64,000 bases of DNA, taken from NCBI GenBank assembly GCA_028284415.1, contig JANQRU010000004.1, forward strand, positions 248,001 through 312,000. Direction: 5' to 3'. The translations under genes and the position numbers were made by a program. The first letter of the stretch is position 1, and every line of letters begins with the position of its first letter. Source of the stretch: Pyrinomonadaceae bacterium (GTDB taxonomy: Bacteria; Acidobacteriota; Blastocatellia; Pyrinomonadales; Pyrinomonadaceae). Of this stretch, positions 9,010 to 18,079 are shown one piece after another. Below the pieces are notes generated by a model, which searched no databases, was not told the DNA's origin, and saw only the letters and a list, made by a program, of their open reading frames with translations.

Positions 9010-9726
9010 ATGTTTAACAAAATCACAATTTTTACTTTATTTATTTTACTTACAGGGTTTTCAACAATCTCCGCTCAAAAAAATGTCTCAACGAAAAGTG
9101 ATGCAAAGGCACAAGCCAAAGTCGAGCAAATGATGAAAGCTCTCGGGGGACGAAAAAACTGGTCGGAAATAGAGAGTTTATACATTCGAGCAATTCATAA
9201 GGAAGAAGCCTTTAAAAAACCATACCAAAATGAAATTTTACGAAACCTAGACTCTCCGCAATTTAAAATCATCCAACAAGATGACAAGTTTTTCAGAATC
9301 GCCTACGTCAATGGCAAAAAAGGTTGGATAATTCGTAGTCGGAATGGCAAGGCAACAAAAATGTCCGAAAAAAGTCTCGCCGGATTTCTTCATTGGAACA
9401 AACATCTCGTTTATGGAATCTTCCGCAAAATCGCTAAACGCTCGCCCGATTTAAACTTTAAAATTGATGAAAAAGAAAGACTTGTTGTTTATGAAAACGG
9501 CGAGAAACTTGCCGCCTTCGAATTCAATGAAAAGAATCTGCCATACAAATTCTATACTCCAAAAGCAGATGGAAGCGGCGAAAGTTTAAACATCTTCACA
9601 TCTTGGAGCGAAGGCAACGGATTAGTTTATCCTACGACCAGCGAACCGCAGGAAAATAAAGCGATCTATGTCGCTCTGGAATGGAAACCAAGCAAGAAAA
9701 AAGTATATGTAAAATTTCCCGACTAA
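9010..9726 (+). CDS. Secreted protein of unknown function
   Basis: The 238-residue product begins with a clear signal peptide (MFNKITIFTLFILLTGFSTISAQ). The remainder resembles outer-membrane lipoprotein-sorting-type folds in layout: a KVEQMMKALGGRKNW helix followed by alternating strands, with GWIIRSRNGK and YKFYTPKADGSGE. I cannot name a family with confidence. The start at 9010 was chosen because TGGAGA lies 11 nt upstream and it opens the signal peptide; an ATG at 8974 precedes that site. It is divergently oriented to the winged-helix/propeller gene, which could regulate it, but that is only positional. Confidence 0.7.
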   Translation: MFNKITIFTLFILLTGFSTISAQKNVSTKSDAKAQAKVEQMMKALGGRKNWSEIESLYIRAIHKEEAFKKPYQNEILRNLDSPQFKIIQQDDKFFRIAYVNGKKGWIIRSRNGKATKMSEKSLAGFLHWNKHLVYGIFRKIAKRSPDLNFKIDEKERLVVYENGEKLAAFEFNEKNLPYKFYTPKADGSGESLNIFTSWSEGNGLVYPTTSEPQENKAIYVALEWKPSKKKVYVKFPD

Positions 9727-9774
9727 TTAAATTATCCCATTTATGAAACGACGTGTTTTTGGTAAAATATAAAT

Positions 9775-10680
9775 ATGCCGTTTGAACTCAAACCAAGCCA
9801 AGCCAAGAATGCTCTTTCCTCGACTTATGGGAAGAATATCGCCATTAATCCGTATCAAGGATGCGTCTTTGCGTGTGAATTTTGTTCGGCGATCAAGATG
9901 AATTATTTTACGGGGCGGGTTGAGGAAAAGTGGGATGCGACGGGTTGGGGTGAATGGATTGATTATAAGACTAATTTGGTTGAGCTTCTGCATAAAGAGC
10001 GGGAGAAAGTTCGGCGTTCGAAGATCTATTTTGGCAATGCGACGGATATTTATATGCCGATCGAGCGAAAGTTGAAACTTGTGCCGCCGATCTTAGAGTT
10101 TTTCTTGGAGAATCCGCCACTTGAATTGGAAGTGCAGACTCGCGGGACTTCGAGGGATGTGAAACGCGATATTCCGTTGTTGCAGGAGCTCTCGAAAAAG
10201 ACGAGCGTTTTGGTGAGTTATTCGATTCATACAGATCGGGATGATGTGAAAAAAGTCTTTGAACCGAAAGCACCGAGCCTTATCGAACGCAAACGTGGTT
10301 TGAAATTGTATTTTGAAGCGGGAATTGAAACGCGTTTGTCATGTATGCCGATTCTGCCTTTGAATCCTGAAAATTACGCCGAGCGGTTTGCGAAATATAT
10401 TACGAAATGGGTTTGGATCGCTTCGATGAATCATAAGCAATTGACACAAGGCTTATTTAGAAAACATTTCCCCGAATGGCTCGATGAAAGAGTTGTCGAA
10501 AAGGCGATGAAGCGGACGCAGAAAGAATTTCAAAAACGTGGCGTTGACTGCCGTTACAGATCAATTGAACCAAAAGCAAAACGCAAACGTTGGGTAAAGC
10601 GACAGAGTAAAATTAAAAACCGTAAAGCGAAATCTGCAAAAAATTCCAATCTTCCAAACAACCAGCCAACTCTTTTTTAG
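9775..10680 (+). CDS. Radical SAM protein, spore-photolyase-like (SplB/Rv2578c type)
   Basis: The 301-residue protein carries the iron-sulfur motif CVFACEFC (Cys 30, 34 and 37, spacing CX3CX2C) preceded by NPYQGC, as in the COG1533 group that includes spore photoproduct lyase. GNATDIYMPIERKLKL and LEVQTRGTSRDVKRD are also typical of this group. The family cleaves SAM to a 5'-deoxyadenosyl radical; the substrate of the non-spore members is generally unknown. The C-terminus is basic (KAKRKRWVKRQSKIKNRK), which may bind nucleic acid. No RiPP precursor is adjacent. The start is supported by family length. Confidence 0.85.
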   Translation: MPFELKPSQAKNALSSTYGKNIAINPYQGCVFACEFCSAIKMNYFTGRVEEKWDATGWGEWIDYKTNLVELLHKEREKVRRSKIYFGNATDIYMPIERKLKLVPPILEFFLENPPLELEVQTRGTSRDVKRDIPLLQELSKKTSVLVSYSIHTDRDDVKKVFEPKAPSLIERKRGLKLYFEAGIETRLSCMPILPLNPENYAERFAKYITKWVWIASMNHKQLTQGLFRKHFPEWLDERVVEKAMKRTQKEFQKRGVDCRYRSIEPKAKRKRWVKRQSKIKNRKAKSAKNSNLPNNQPTLF

Positions 10681-10767
10681 AATCAAAACCGCTTGCAACT
10701 TTCTTATTAAATTTTCAATAATAATTGTTTAGAGAAGTTACTCCGCTCCTTTTTTACTCATTTTTAT

Positions 10768-13491
10768 ATGAAGACTTTTTTTCTGATAAAGCCAAGTGTT
10801 TTGATACTGGTGTTTTTGCTTTTTTTGATCGTTCCGCACACTTTCGGACAGCCGAACGCTTTGGATAAGAAGGTTCAAGCTGATGCGACTTTGAAGGAAG
10901 CACGCCGTTTAGTGCGAGTTAAGAAAAGAGAGAATATCGAAAAAGCATTACTGAAATACGAGGAAGCAGGCGAACTTTATAAAGAAGCCAAGAACAAAAA
11001 AGGTCTTGCTGCAACTTTGCTCGGGCGTGGATTTGCCTCATCTCTGCTCAATAAAAACTCTGATACCGTCAGTTTTTTTGAACAGGCTTTGAAACTTTTT
11101 GTAGAAGTATCAGACAAGTCGGGGCAATCAACGGTGCTGAACAATCTAGGAATGTTTCACTACAATGCGGGCGATTATCAGAAGGCTTTGGATTATTTGC
11201 AGAAAGCTCTACCGCTTAGACGCGAAACGGGCAACAAGAACGGCGAAGTTTTAACTTTAATCTCAATTGGCAGCGTTTACAATAGCTTGGGGGAAAGAGA
11301 AAAAGCACTTGGATTATATAAAGAAGGACTCGCAAAACTCGACGCAATCGAAGGAAACGGTACTTTTAAAGTTAGAAACACTGCCTCAACACACAGCAAT
11401 ATCGGCAGAACTTACGACGAACTTGGTGATTATCAGAAAGCGATTAATTATCACTTAAAAGCAATCGCTTTGTACCGTCAGATCGGCGACAAAATCGGTG
11501 AAGCGATAAATTTGGTAAATGTTGGTGTAGCTCAAAAGAGTCTTGGGAACAGAGAAGAAGCGATCAAGCTTTACACGCAATCTTTGCAAATTCAGAAAGA
11601 AGCCGGAATCGAGATGTTTCAAGCAGCGACTTTGAGCAACTTTGGTACTTTATATCTGGAGATCGGAAAAAACGAGAAAGCGATTGAAAATTTTGAGACA
11701 GCTCTCGCTTTGCAAAGAAAATTACGGATTCCGGTCGGCGAAATGGCTTCACTTAGCAATCTCGGGAAAGTTCATATTAATAAAAATGAACCTCAGAAAG
11801 CGATCGAGTATCTAAATAAAGCTTTCCTTATTTCAAACAAAGTTAAAAATAAAGCATACGGAGCGTTTGTCCTGCGAAATTTGAGAATGGCTTGGAAAAA
11901 GAAAGGTAACAACCGAGTCGCTGTTTTTTACGGGAAGCAGGAAGTTAACAAATTTCAAGAGTTACGACGTTCGATTTTGGGTTTGAGCCGTTCGGTCAGA
12001 AAAAAATATCTAGAATCAGTAGCAGATTCATATCGTGAATTAGCGGATTTGCTGATCGAAACAAAAGATTATGCCGCCGCCGAACAAGTTTTGCGAATGC
12101 TCAAAGAGGAAGAGTTTTTTGAATTCGTCCGCCGCAGTTCGAGCGTTACAGAGGATTTTGCATCGAAGCTTTCTTTTAACGAAAAAGAAAAAAAGATGCT
12201 CGAACGTTTTGAAAGTCTATTAACAAGAAATCAAGAAAGCGAATTGAATAAATTTTTGAACGAAGAAATAGTTGCAAAGCTCAAGCAGAAAAATTCGGAA
12301 AAACCTGTTTACGATTATGATTTGCTCGAAAAGGTCAAACAATGGGGAGCGGACACGGTAGTTCTGCACACGGTTTTATCCGAAAATCGTTATCGCGTAA
12401 TCTTGACGACTTCCGAAAAGCAAACCGATGCAAAAACAGAAATTTCTGCCGATGAATTAGACAAAAAAATTTATATATACCGCAAGGCTTTGCAGGACAT
12501 ACAAACCGATCCGCGTCCTCTCGGAAAGGAGCTTTACGATATTTTAATAAAGCCGATCGAAAAAGAGTTGGTAAAAGCAAACGCCAAAACGCTCGTCTGG
12601 TCTTTAGATGGAACGCTTCGTTATCTTCCGATCTCGACACTTTCGCCCGATGGCAAAACTTATCTGGTTGAGAAATACCAGAACGTCAGCATCACACCAA
12701 AAACACGCGATGATATTTCAAACATTGACAATGAATGGCGTGCGTTGGGCGTCGGCGTTTCGGAAAAACAGACGGTTGAAAGCCCGGACGACCCGCAAAG
12801 CTTGATCGAGTTTTCGGCAATTCCCGGAACAAAAAAAGAACTTGCCAAAATTGTTCGAGATGAAAAAAATCCTCAGGACGAAGGAATTTTTCAGGGCGAG
12901 AGATTTTTGGATGCTGAGTTTACGAAACAAAATTTTGCCAAAACTCTCGGTAACAAAAATAAATTTTCAGTCGTTCATATTGCCAGTCATTTTCAACTTG
13001 GGAGCAACTGGTCAAATTCATTTTTGCTCTTGGGAAATGGGCAAATCTTAACGCTCAAGGAAATGATAAACTCTCCCGATTTAGATTTTACGGGCACCGA
13101 ACTCGTTACTCTTTCGGCTTGCGATACGGCTTCGGTTGCAAACTCAAATGGAAAAGAGGTTGATTCTCTAGCCAATGTCATTCAAGCCAAAAACGGCAAA
13201 GCCGTCCTCGCCGCCCTTTGGGAAGTTGTTGACGAAAGCACGCCGCTTTTAATGTCGGAGTTTTATAGCCTCAGAAAAGAAAACCCGCAAATGACAAAGG
13301 CGGAAGCTATTCAAAAAGTCCAAAGGGATTTTGTAAAAGGTAAAATTAAACCAACCAATGATTACACTGAAAAGTTAGCTCAATTTTACGATTCTCAAAG
13401 TAAAGCCGGTTCATACAAATTCGATAAAAATGCTCCTTTTGCACACCCGTATTTTTGGTCTCCGTTTGTATTAATCGGCAACTGGAGATAG
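10768..13491 (+). CDS. Secreted TPR-CHAT protease (copy 1)
   Basis: The 907-residue protein has a signal peptide (about 1-28, ending HTFGQ). About seven tetratricopeptide repeats follow (about 45-400, such as YQKALDYLQKALPLRRE). The C-terminus is a CHAT domain, the caspase-like cysteine protease family. The catalytic pair is visible in HIASHF and LSACDT, and the domain ends FAHPYFWSPFVLIGNWR. CHAT proteins are usually proteases in regulated proteolysis or defence; the signal peptide here argues for an extracytoplasmic role. It is closely related to the protein at 23553-26162, with long near-identical stretches in the CHAT half (PRPLGKELYDILIKPIEKEL). Confidence 0.88.
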   Translation: MKTFFLIKPSVLILVFLLFLIVPHTFGQPNALDKKVQADATLKEARRLVRVKKRENIEKALLKYEEAGELYKEAKNKKGLAATLLGRGFASSLLNKNSDTVSFFEQALKLFVEVSDKSGQSTVLNNLGMFHYNAGDYQKALDYLQKALPLRRETGNKNGEVLTLISIGSVYNSLGEREKALGLYKEGLAKLDAIEGNGTFKVRNTASTHSNIGRTYDELGDYQKAINYHLKAIALYRQIGDKIGEAINLVNVGVAQKSLGNREEAIKLYTQSLQIQKEAGIEMFQAATLSNFGTLYLEIGKNEKAIENFETALALQRKLRIPVGEMASLSNLGKVHINKNEPQKAIEYLNKAFLISNKVKNKAYGAFVLRNLRMAWKKKGNNRVAVFYGKQEVNKFQELRRSILGLSRSVRKKYLESVADSYRELADLLIETKDYAAAEQVLRMLKEEEFFEFVRRSSSVTEDFASKLSFNEKEKKMLERFESLLTRNQESELNKFLNEEIVAKLKQKNSEKPVYDYDLLEKVKQWGADTVVLHTVLSENRYRVILTTSEKQTDAKTEISADELDKKIYIYRKALQDIQTDPRPLGKELYDILIKPIEKELVKANAKTLVWSLDGTLRYLPISTLSPDGKTYLVEKYQNVSITPKTRDDISNIDNEWRALGVGVSEKQTVESPDDPQSLIEFSAIPGTKKELAKIVRDEKNPQDEGIFQGERFLDAEFTKQNFAKTLGNKNKFSVVHIASHFQLGSNWSNSFLLLGNGQILTLKEMINSPDLDFTGTELVTLSACDTASVANSNGKEVDSLANVIQAKNGKAVLAALWEVVDESTPLLMSEFYSLRKENPQMTKAEAIQKVQRDFVKGKIKPTNDYTEKLAQFYDSQSKAGSYKFDKNAPFAHPYFWSPFVLIGNWR

Positions 13492-13568
13492 AAATACCCG
13501 CAATTTGTTTGTCAATCTTTGTCCTAATACATTCGGGATAATTTTTTCTGTATCTTTTGCTAAAAATA

Positions 13569-14855
13569 TCAATCAGAATCAATTTTTACTGTCGAGTAGC
13601 CTTCTTCACCGAAATCATCATTCCACATAGCATTTTGACCTACAGATCCAATTACATTGAAAACACTCAAGTCTGATTTAATCTCAGAGCGTTTTATCCC
13701 TAGAAAATATGAGTTCATTTGTACATCATAGAAAAATGTAGCATTCCCTTTTTTTACATTCACCCAGTTTTGACTACGGACTCCCATCTCATTAGTTATT
13801 CCGTTATAACCGAAATAGTCTTTTTCTCTTTTTCTTATAGGACCAACCGAAACCATTTTATCAAACTTGAATGTAGAATTTTTCCCATACCAATTTATTC
13901 CATTATTTTGATTAGCATCAACATCAAATGAGACACTTACAGCAGGAGCATTGATGCTAATCTGATTATGCAGGTCGAATCTAAACCAAAGCATATCTTT
14001 TTCCTTTTGATATGAATAATAAAATGCCTTTCCATCCGCTGAATTTTTATTCCGCCCATCATTCAAACTATCTTTTCGCAGTTCTATCCACTTTAAGTTC
14101 TTTATATTGTCAGGCACAGGGAGAATTTCAAAGGTTGACATATTTAACATTGATTTAGCCCTTGCCAACCAAAATTTTATCCAATGTTCATTCCAATATG
14201 TAATATCTGCAGGGCTTCTATCTTTAATTTTTTGAAAATCTTCTTTTGCCTTTTCAAGTAACGATACAGTTGAGATAGCTTGACTAAAATTACCTCTATT
14301 AGCCGTTATTTGTTGAGTTGCAGCCAAAACCATCAAAACAGGATTATTAGGACTAATTTCTAATCCTTTTTCTACATCTTGCCGAGATTTTTCTTGATAG
14401 GTAGTGAATTTCTCCATATCATTTCTAGCCGCAAATTGTGTTCCTTTAAAAGTTTCAATAAGCGACCTGAGAGCAAAGAAATATGGCTTTGCAGAATCAA
14501 CGGGCTTCTTGTTAAATGATTCGTAGGATTTATCAAAAAAAATTTGAGCTTTATCAAGATAATCTTTATTTTGAGTACCTGAACGAAAAATTTGTGTTGA
14601 AATATATGCAATCCAATATGAGGCAACCCAATTATCCGAATCTTTTTGAATTATCTCTTCAAGCAATTTTACAGCTTTTTTAGGGTCTTCTTTGGACTTC
14701 GGATTCCAATAAAAATTTACTGCTCTTTCAACATCGCTCAGCTGAGACTTGTCTAAAACTGACCTGACACTAAATTTATTCTGCGAAAAAACTAATGTAC
14801 ATAAGATAAGAACAAACAAAATTCCCAATAAGGTTTTTCTTAGGATTGTTAACAT
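13569..14855 (-). CDS. Secreted TPR-like protein, unknown
   Basis: The 428-residue product has a signal peptide (MLTILRKTLLGILFVLILCTLVFSQ) and a helical N-terminal half with TPR-like pairs (AVNFYWNPKSKEDPKKAVKLLEEII; LEKAKEDFQKI). The C-terminal half is strand-rich and Trp/Tyr-rich, with VSFDVDANQNNGINWYG, which recalls sugar-binding or CBM9-like sandwich domains. That resemblance is weak. GGGAG lies before the ATG. It follows the three-gene envelope operon on the same strand, but a 198-bp gap with a hairpin (14999-15027) separates them. Confidence 0.65.
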   Translation of the reverse strand: MLTILRKTLLGILFVLILCTLVFSQNKFSVRSVLDKSQLSDVERAVNFYWNPKSKEDPKKAVKLLEEIIQKDSDNWVASYWIAYISTQIFRSGTQNKDYLDKAQIFFDKSYESFNKKPVDSAKPYFFALRSLIETFKGTQFAARNDMEKFTTYQEKSRQDVEKGLEISPNNPVLMVLAATQQITANRGNFSQAISTVSLLEKAKEDFQKIKDRSPADITYWNEHWIKFWLARAKSMLNMSTFEILPVPDNIKNLKWIELRKDSLNDGRNKNSADGKAFYYSYQKEKDMLWFRFDLHNQISINAPAVSVSFDVDANQNNGINWYGKNSTFKFDKMVSVGPIRKREKDYFGYNGITNEMGVRSQNWVNVKKGNATFFYDVQMNSYFLGIKRSEIKSDLSVFNVIGSVGQNAMWNDDFGEEGYSTVKIDSD

Positions 14856-14998
14856 TAACTTTAATCTCCCGCGTTTATTGAATTTAAATTTGATTATTTG
14901 AGCCGTATTTTTTTAGTACTTAAAAGTGTCCAGATTATTCCCGCTTACCAAACACCAAATTGTGACTTCCTCTTTTTTACTTTCAAAAGCATTAATAC

Positions 14999-15027
14999 AA
15001 CCAAAATTGATTTCATCAATTTTGGTT
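14999..15027 (-). terminator. Hairpin after the envelope operon, probable terminator
   Basis: AACCAAAATTGAT, 3-nt loop, and its exact complement give a perfect 13-bp stem. It lies 27 bp past the stop of the 15054 gene. On the minus strand the following U-tract is poor, so it may instead be an RNA-stabilising or transcription-pausing hairpin. Confidence 0.5.
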
Positions 15028-15053
15028 AAAACTTCAATAAGATATTGGTGTCT

Positions 15054-15896
15054 TCAATTATTTTTTTCATTAGCTTCAAATTCCATTCTTCTTCCCTTTA
15101 TCAGGAAGCGTTTCTTCCAAGTTCTTCCTTTATCTTGCGAGATTTCCAAACGCCATTTGAAAGAATCTCGCTCCAAACCATAAAAAATCATTCTTACGGA
15201 TAATCGGCTTTCAGTATTTCTAGGTGACATAATTATTTCGCTATCTTTTTTTATTGCGGTGAATGTTGCGAAGTTACTGCCACCTGACTCTTTTCCGCCA
15301 TTTGAAATTCGAGCGATATTCCATATCTTATTCTTAGGATCGAACACTCGAATAAGCGTCAAATTTGTATCTCGTTTGATAGCTCTTGGCGGTGGTGGAA
15401 AATCTTCCTTTTTTTGAACGTAATAGTCTTGAATACCAAATCCGTCAACTGTATATTTAAATGCCCAAACCCCACTCCAACAACATTTCCATTCTCCATT
15501 AACCCAAACTGTATCTTCTGCTTTCCAAAGTCCTACGAGTTTTCCAAATTGTTTGGTTTCGATAGGTGCATCCGGGTGCATATTCCCGAAAGGATTTTTT
15601 CTATCTCCCAAGAAAGAAAGGATTTGCGGATATTCTTCCAAATTTATTTTTCCCGAATGTCTGTTTTCGAACTTTGATTTTAAGAAGACTTTTGGTGGCT
15701 CTTTATTTAGCCAAATGCGGAGAACCCTATTCACCTCTTCATTTTCCTTTTTGATGAAATCAATTGATTCTATTTTCTGCTGTTTATTTTCTTTCGCATT
15801 TTCATCAAACAAGTTCTGAGCAAATGTGAGATTAACCATAATGAAACTTATTACTAAGCAAAATACCAAAACTCCATTTATCAAATTTAAATGCAC
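15054..15896 (-). CDS. Secreted protein with DUF1579-like domain
   Basis: The 280-residue product starts with a hydrophobic signal segment ending LTFAQN. The core (about 125-270) begins FGKLVGLWKAEDTVW and contains repeated strands with FGIQDYYV and DPKNKIWNIARIS, in the manner of DUF1579/lipocalin-like proteins. Translation begins at GTG (15896), 8 nt after AAGGAG; no in-frame ATG fits better. It is the last gene of a three-gene operon, 33 nt after the PqqD/Tat/cysteine-rich gene. It probably acts in the periplasm; no catalytic residues can be assigned. Confidence 0.65.
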   Translation of the reverse strand: MHLNLINGVLVFCLVISFIMVNLTFAQNLFDENAKENKQQKIESIDFIKKENEEVNRVLRIWLNKEPPKVFLKSKFENRHSGKINLEEYPQILSFLGDRKNPFGNMHPDAPIETKQFGKLVGLWKAEDTVWVNGEWKCCWSGVWAFKYTVDGFGIQDYYVQKKEDFPPPPRAIKRDTNLTLIRVFDPKNKIWNIARISNGGKESGGSNFATFTAIKKDSEIIMSPRNTESRLSVRMIFYGLERDSFKWRLEISQDKGRTWKKRFLIKGRRMEFEANEKNN

Positions 15897-15929
15897 AAGA
15901 TGTTCTCCTTCTTATTACTAGTAGATTAG

Positions 15930-16610
15930 TTATCCACAGGCACATTCGCATTCTTGAATTGTACTGTTCAGCGGTCTGCAATTGACTGTAGTTGGAGCTG
16001 TCAAACCACTGCAACAGGAGCTTGCCGCTGTGCTTTGACAAATCCCAACGATGGAACACGGAGGTCCAATTGGACAAGTAACCGTATCAATATCGGCTGT
16101 TCCGGGGGATGAGTTACCTATTCTAGTGGCACAACATTCAGGTCCCCGAACGGTATTGGCACAAATGCCCGAACAGCATTCGGAATCTAATGAGCAAGTA
16201 TTTGTATTTTGAGTACAGACAGATTGAGCCATAATTGCTTCGGGAGCAACTATTGATGAAAGCATAGGTAGTGCAATAAGCGAAGTAAAACCTACTTTTT
16301 TAATAATTGCCCGTCTATTTAATCCTTCTATGGGGTTTTTCATTCGATTGTCGTAAGAAATGAGGTTTGCCTTTTTTAATTGATCTATAGCCAACCAAAC
16401 TAGATTCTGATCAACTGGCTTATTTAATCCCCTACTCAAATTTAGTGTTATTTCATCAATATCTGCCTTCCCATCACATAACTCCCAAATCTGTCTTAGT
16501 GTCTCATTTAAGCAGAATGCCTTGTTCACATTTAGATCATAAATCAAAGTTTCATCCGAAAATTTTTGAACAACAATATTATCTTTCCTACTGATCGGGG
16601 GCTTTTCCAT
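15930..16610 (-). CDS. PqqD-like domain + Tat signal + cystine-knot-like Cys-rich tail
   Basis: This 226-residue protein has three parts. Residues about 5-90 resemble PqqD-family (RiPP recognition element) domains, with ETLIYDLNVNKAFCLNET, IWELCDGKADIDEI and AIDQLKKANLI. Residues 97-129 form a twin-arginine-type signal, NRRAIIKK then a hydrophobic stretch ending AIMAQ. Residues 132-225 hold 16 cysteines, and the first six have spacing C-x6-C-x5-CC-x3-C-x8-C, which matches the inhibitor-cystine-knot consensus. A cytoplasmic domain before the signal is unusual. The start at 16610 has GGAGGT 6 nt upstream; the ATG at 16616 abuts that site and is rejected. Second gene of a three-gene operon. Function unknown. 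Confidence 0.75.
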   Translation of the reverse strand: MEKPPISRKDNIVVQKFSDETLIYDLNVNKAFCLNETLRQIWELCDGKADIDEITLNLSRGLNKPVDQNLVWLAIDQLKKANLISYDNRMKNPIEGLNRRAIIKKVGFTSLIALPMLSSIVAPEAIMAQSVCTQNTNTCSLDSECCSGICANTVRGPECCATRIGNSSPGTADIDTVTCPIGPPCSIVGICQSTAASSCCSGLTAPTTVNCRPLNSTIQECECACG

Positions 16611-16624
16611 TTGCATACCTCCAT

Positions 16625-17809
16625 TTATTGCTTAAGTAACTTGTAGGAAAAGCTATTATCGTTCCCATCTGTAAGATGCACAGTCATTTCTACATCAGAT
16701 AATTTTCTAAAGAGAATTTTTTTGAGAATTTTACCTTCAGCATTTTCAAAAGAGAATTCATTTGCTTTCATTCCCGTGAACGCAAGTTTTATCGGTTTAC
16801 CACTTCCCTGTTCAAGTAATGTAGCGATGAAATAAACTTTACCGTCAACGGATTTGATTTCCATTTTTTCGGTAGTTTTCTCTTTGCCGTTAGCTAATTT
16901 GTAGCCTCTGCCGTTGAATTCCATTCCGCCAGCTCTTTCCCATTTTTCAAAACCTTCCATCCCTTCTCTTTTCCAGGTTCCGGCAAAAAAAGCGAGAGGA
17001 TCGCTACTTGTTTTCTTTGAATTTACGCCGACCGATTTATTAGAAACAGCTTTAGAAGAGTTGCTTTCAACAGATTCATTTACCATCCAAGCTCCCCAGT
17101 TTCCGCCTGTTTCCATTTTGACAGCAAAAGGTTCTGTCCTACTGATCCAGATCGTTTTGTCTTTTATTCCCTTCGAACGCACCTTCCAAGTGTCGTAAGT
17201 TTTACCATTGGACTCAATCTTTTCCTTACCGAGAACTTCAATATTTGCCCACCAAATCTCTGAACCGTTATTGAGATCAATCGTTGGCACTGATGCCTTA
17301 TAGCCCTCTTTTAGGGGTAACGCGGCGATAAAATAATTAACAATGGCAGGCTCAAAGAAAGTGTGTGAATAGGCTTTATTGTATTTTCGTGGATTAAAAT
17401 TCGAGTCTTTAGCAGGAATCAGATCACCCGTGAATTTTCCATTGGAATATTTGACATCAATCGTATAGTTCTTTAATTCCAAACGTCTGCCGATGTAAGC
17501 TAAAGTTTTCGTATCAAAATAAATCTTATCGGGTGTTGAACTTTCATCCCCAAAGTAAATACGCATTTCGTAAACTTTCTTGCCATCTTTTTCGATTTTT
17601 TGAAGATCATAAATCATTGATCCCCCGCCTTTTTCATATTTGACCTTGTGAGGCTTGATACGACTTGCATCAACAACTTTATCGCCCGGCATAATTTTCT
17701 GGAACATTGCTTCGGTCGGCTTTCTTTGGGCATTGCCACAAGCAAATAAAGCAAAAATTAGCGACAAACTAAACAAAAACGATAAACCTTTTCTCTTTTT
17801 CTGAAACAT
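16625..17809 (-). CDS. Lipoprotein with DUF3108-like strand-rich domain
   Basis: The 394-residue product has a lipoprotein signal (basic start, hydrophobic core, lipobox LFAC with Cys about 24). The middle (about 40-250) has the flow of DUF3108-type envelope proteins: MIYDLQKIEKDGKKVYEM, KIYFDTKTLAYIGRRLE and TYDTWKVRSKG. A Ser/Lys-rich linker near 250-270 leads to a second strand-rich domain (about 275-394) starting FFAGTWKREG, similar in style to lipocalin-like domains. It is the first gene of a three-gene operon, ending 14 nt before the PqqD/Tat gene. A roughly 200-nt leader upstream contains hairpins and the shared GAAAYGG motif. Confidence 0.65.
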   Translation of the reverse strand: MFQKKRKGLSFLFSLSLIFALFACGNAQRKPTEAMFQKIMPGDKVVDASRIKPHKVKYEKGGGSMIYDLQKIEKDGKKVYEMRIYFGDESSTPDKIYFDTKTLAYIGRRLELKNYTIDVKYSNGKFTGDLIPAKDSNFNPRKYNKAYSHTFFEPAIVNYFIAALPLKEGYKASVPTIDLNNGSEIWWANIEVLGKEKIESNGKTYDTWKVRSKGIKDKTIWISRTEPFAVKMETGGNWGAWMVNESVESNSSKAVSNKSVGVNSKKTSSDPLAFFAGTWKREGMEGFEKWERAGGMEFNGRGYKLANGKEKTTEKMEIKSVDGKVYFIATLLEQGSGKPIKLAFTGMKANEFSFENAEGKILKKILFRKLSDVEMTVHLTDGNDNSFSYKLLKQ

Positions 17810-17857
17810 AAATAAATCCTTAATAAATACTTGAATTAAATTAAGAAAGAGCCTGGA

Positions 17858-17913
17858 TCATCTATATGTCCCAAAACTTTGGGAAGAGTTCATGAAAGAT
17901 GATTCATGCTCTT
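17858..17913 (-). promoter_or_regulatory. Structured leader of the lipoprotein operon
   Basis: Several mutually exclusive pairings are visible: ATCATCT with AGATGAT; CCCAAA with TTTGGG; AAGAG..CATGA with TCATG..CTCTT. They lie 49-104 nt before the lipoprotein start. Alternative pairings suggest an attenuator-like or processing structure. Apart from this and the 18012 motif, nothing else is seen in 17810-18079. Confidence 0.4.
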
Positions 17914-18011
17914 GTCTTTCCTGCACACATAGCTAAATTAAATGTGACTTAGCCGATATTAAAAAGTGTGTTTTGTTTAGGAAATAGTTATGTTACAAGT
18001 CAGCTGTTGGG

Positions 18012-18026
18012 TGTAATGAAATGGTT
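18012..18026 (+). promoter_or_regulatory. Candidate LytTR operator, copy near second regulator
   Basis: TGTAATGAAATGGTT fits the window-internal consensus TGTWRYGAAAYGGYT. It lies 53 bp beyond the stop of the second LytTR regulator and about 200 bp upstream of the lipoprotein operon, the same layout as the 21232 copy. It is the most divergent copy. Confidence 0.35.
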
Positions 18027-18079
18027 ATTTTACGTAATGAATAAATATCTATGATGAAGTTTGAATTCTATTGTTCAAT

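Noticed and set aside
10681..10767. LytTR-like motif upstream of CHAT copy 1
   Set aside because: AACCGCTTGCAAC is only distantly like the complement of the motif and lacks the GTT core; not counted.
9775..16610. RiPP cluster joining the radical-SAM gene and the PqqD-like protein
   Set aside because: The radical-SAM protein is of the spore-photolyase-like group, is over 5 kb away on the other strand, and three unrelated genes lie between.
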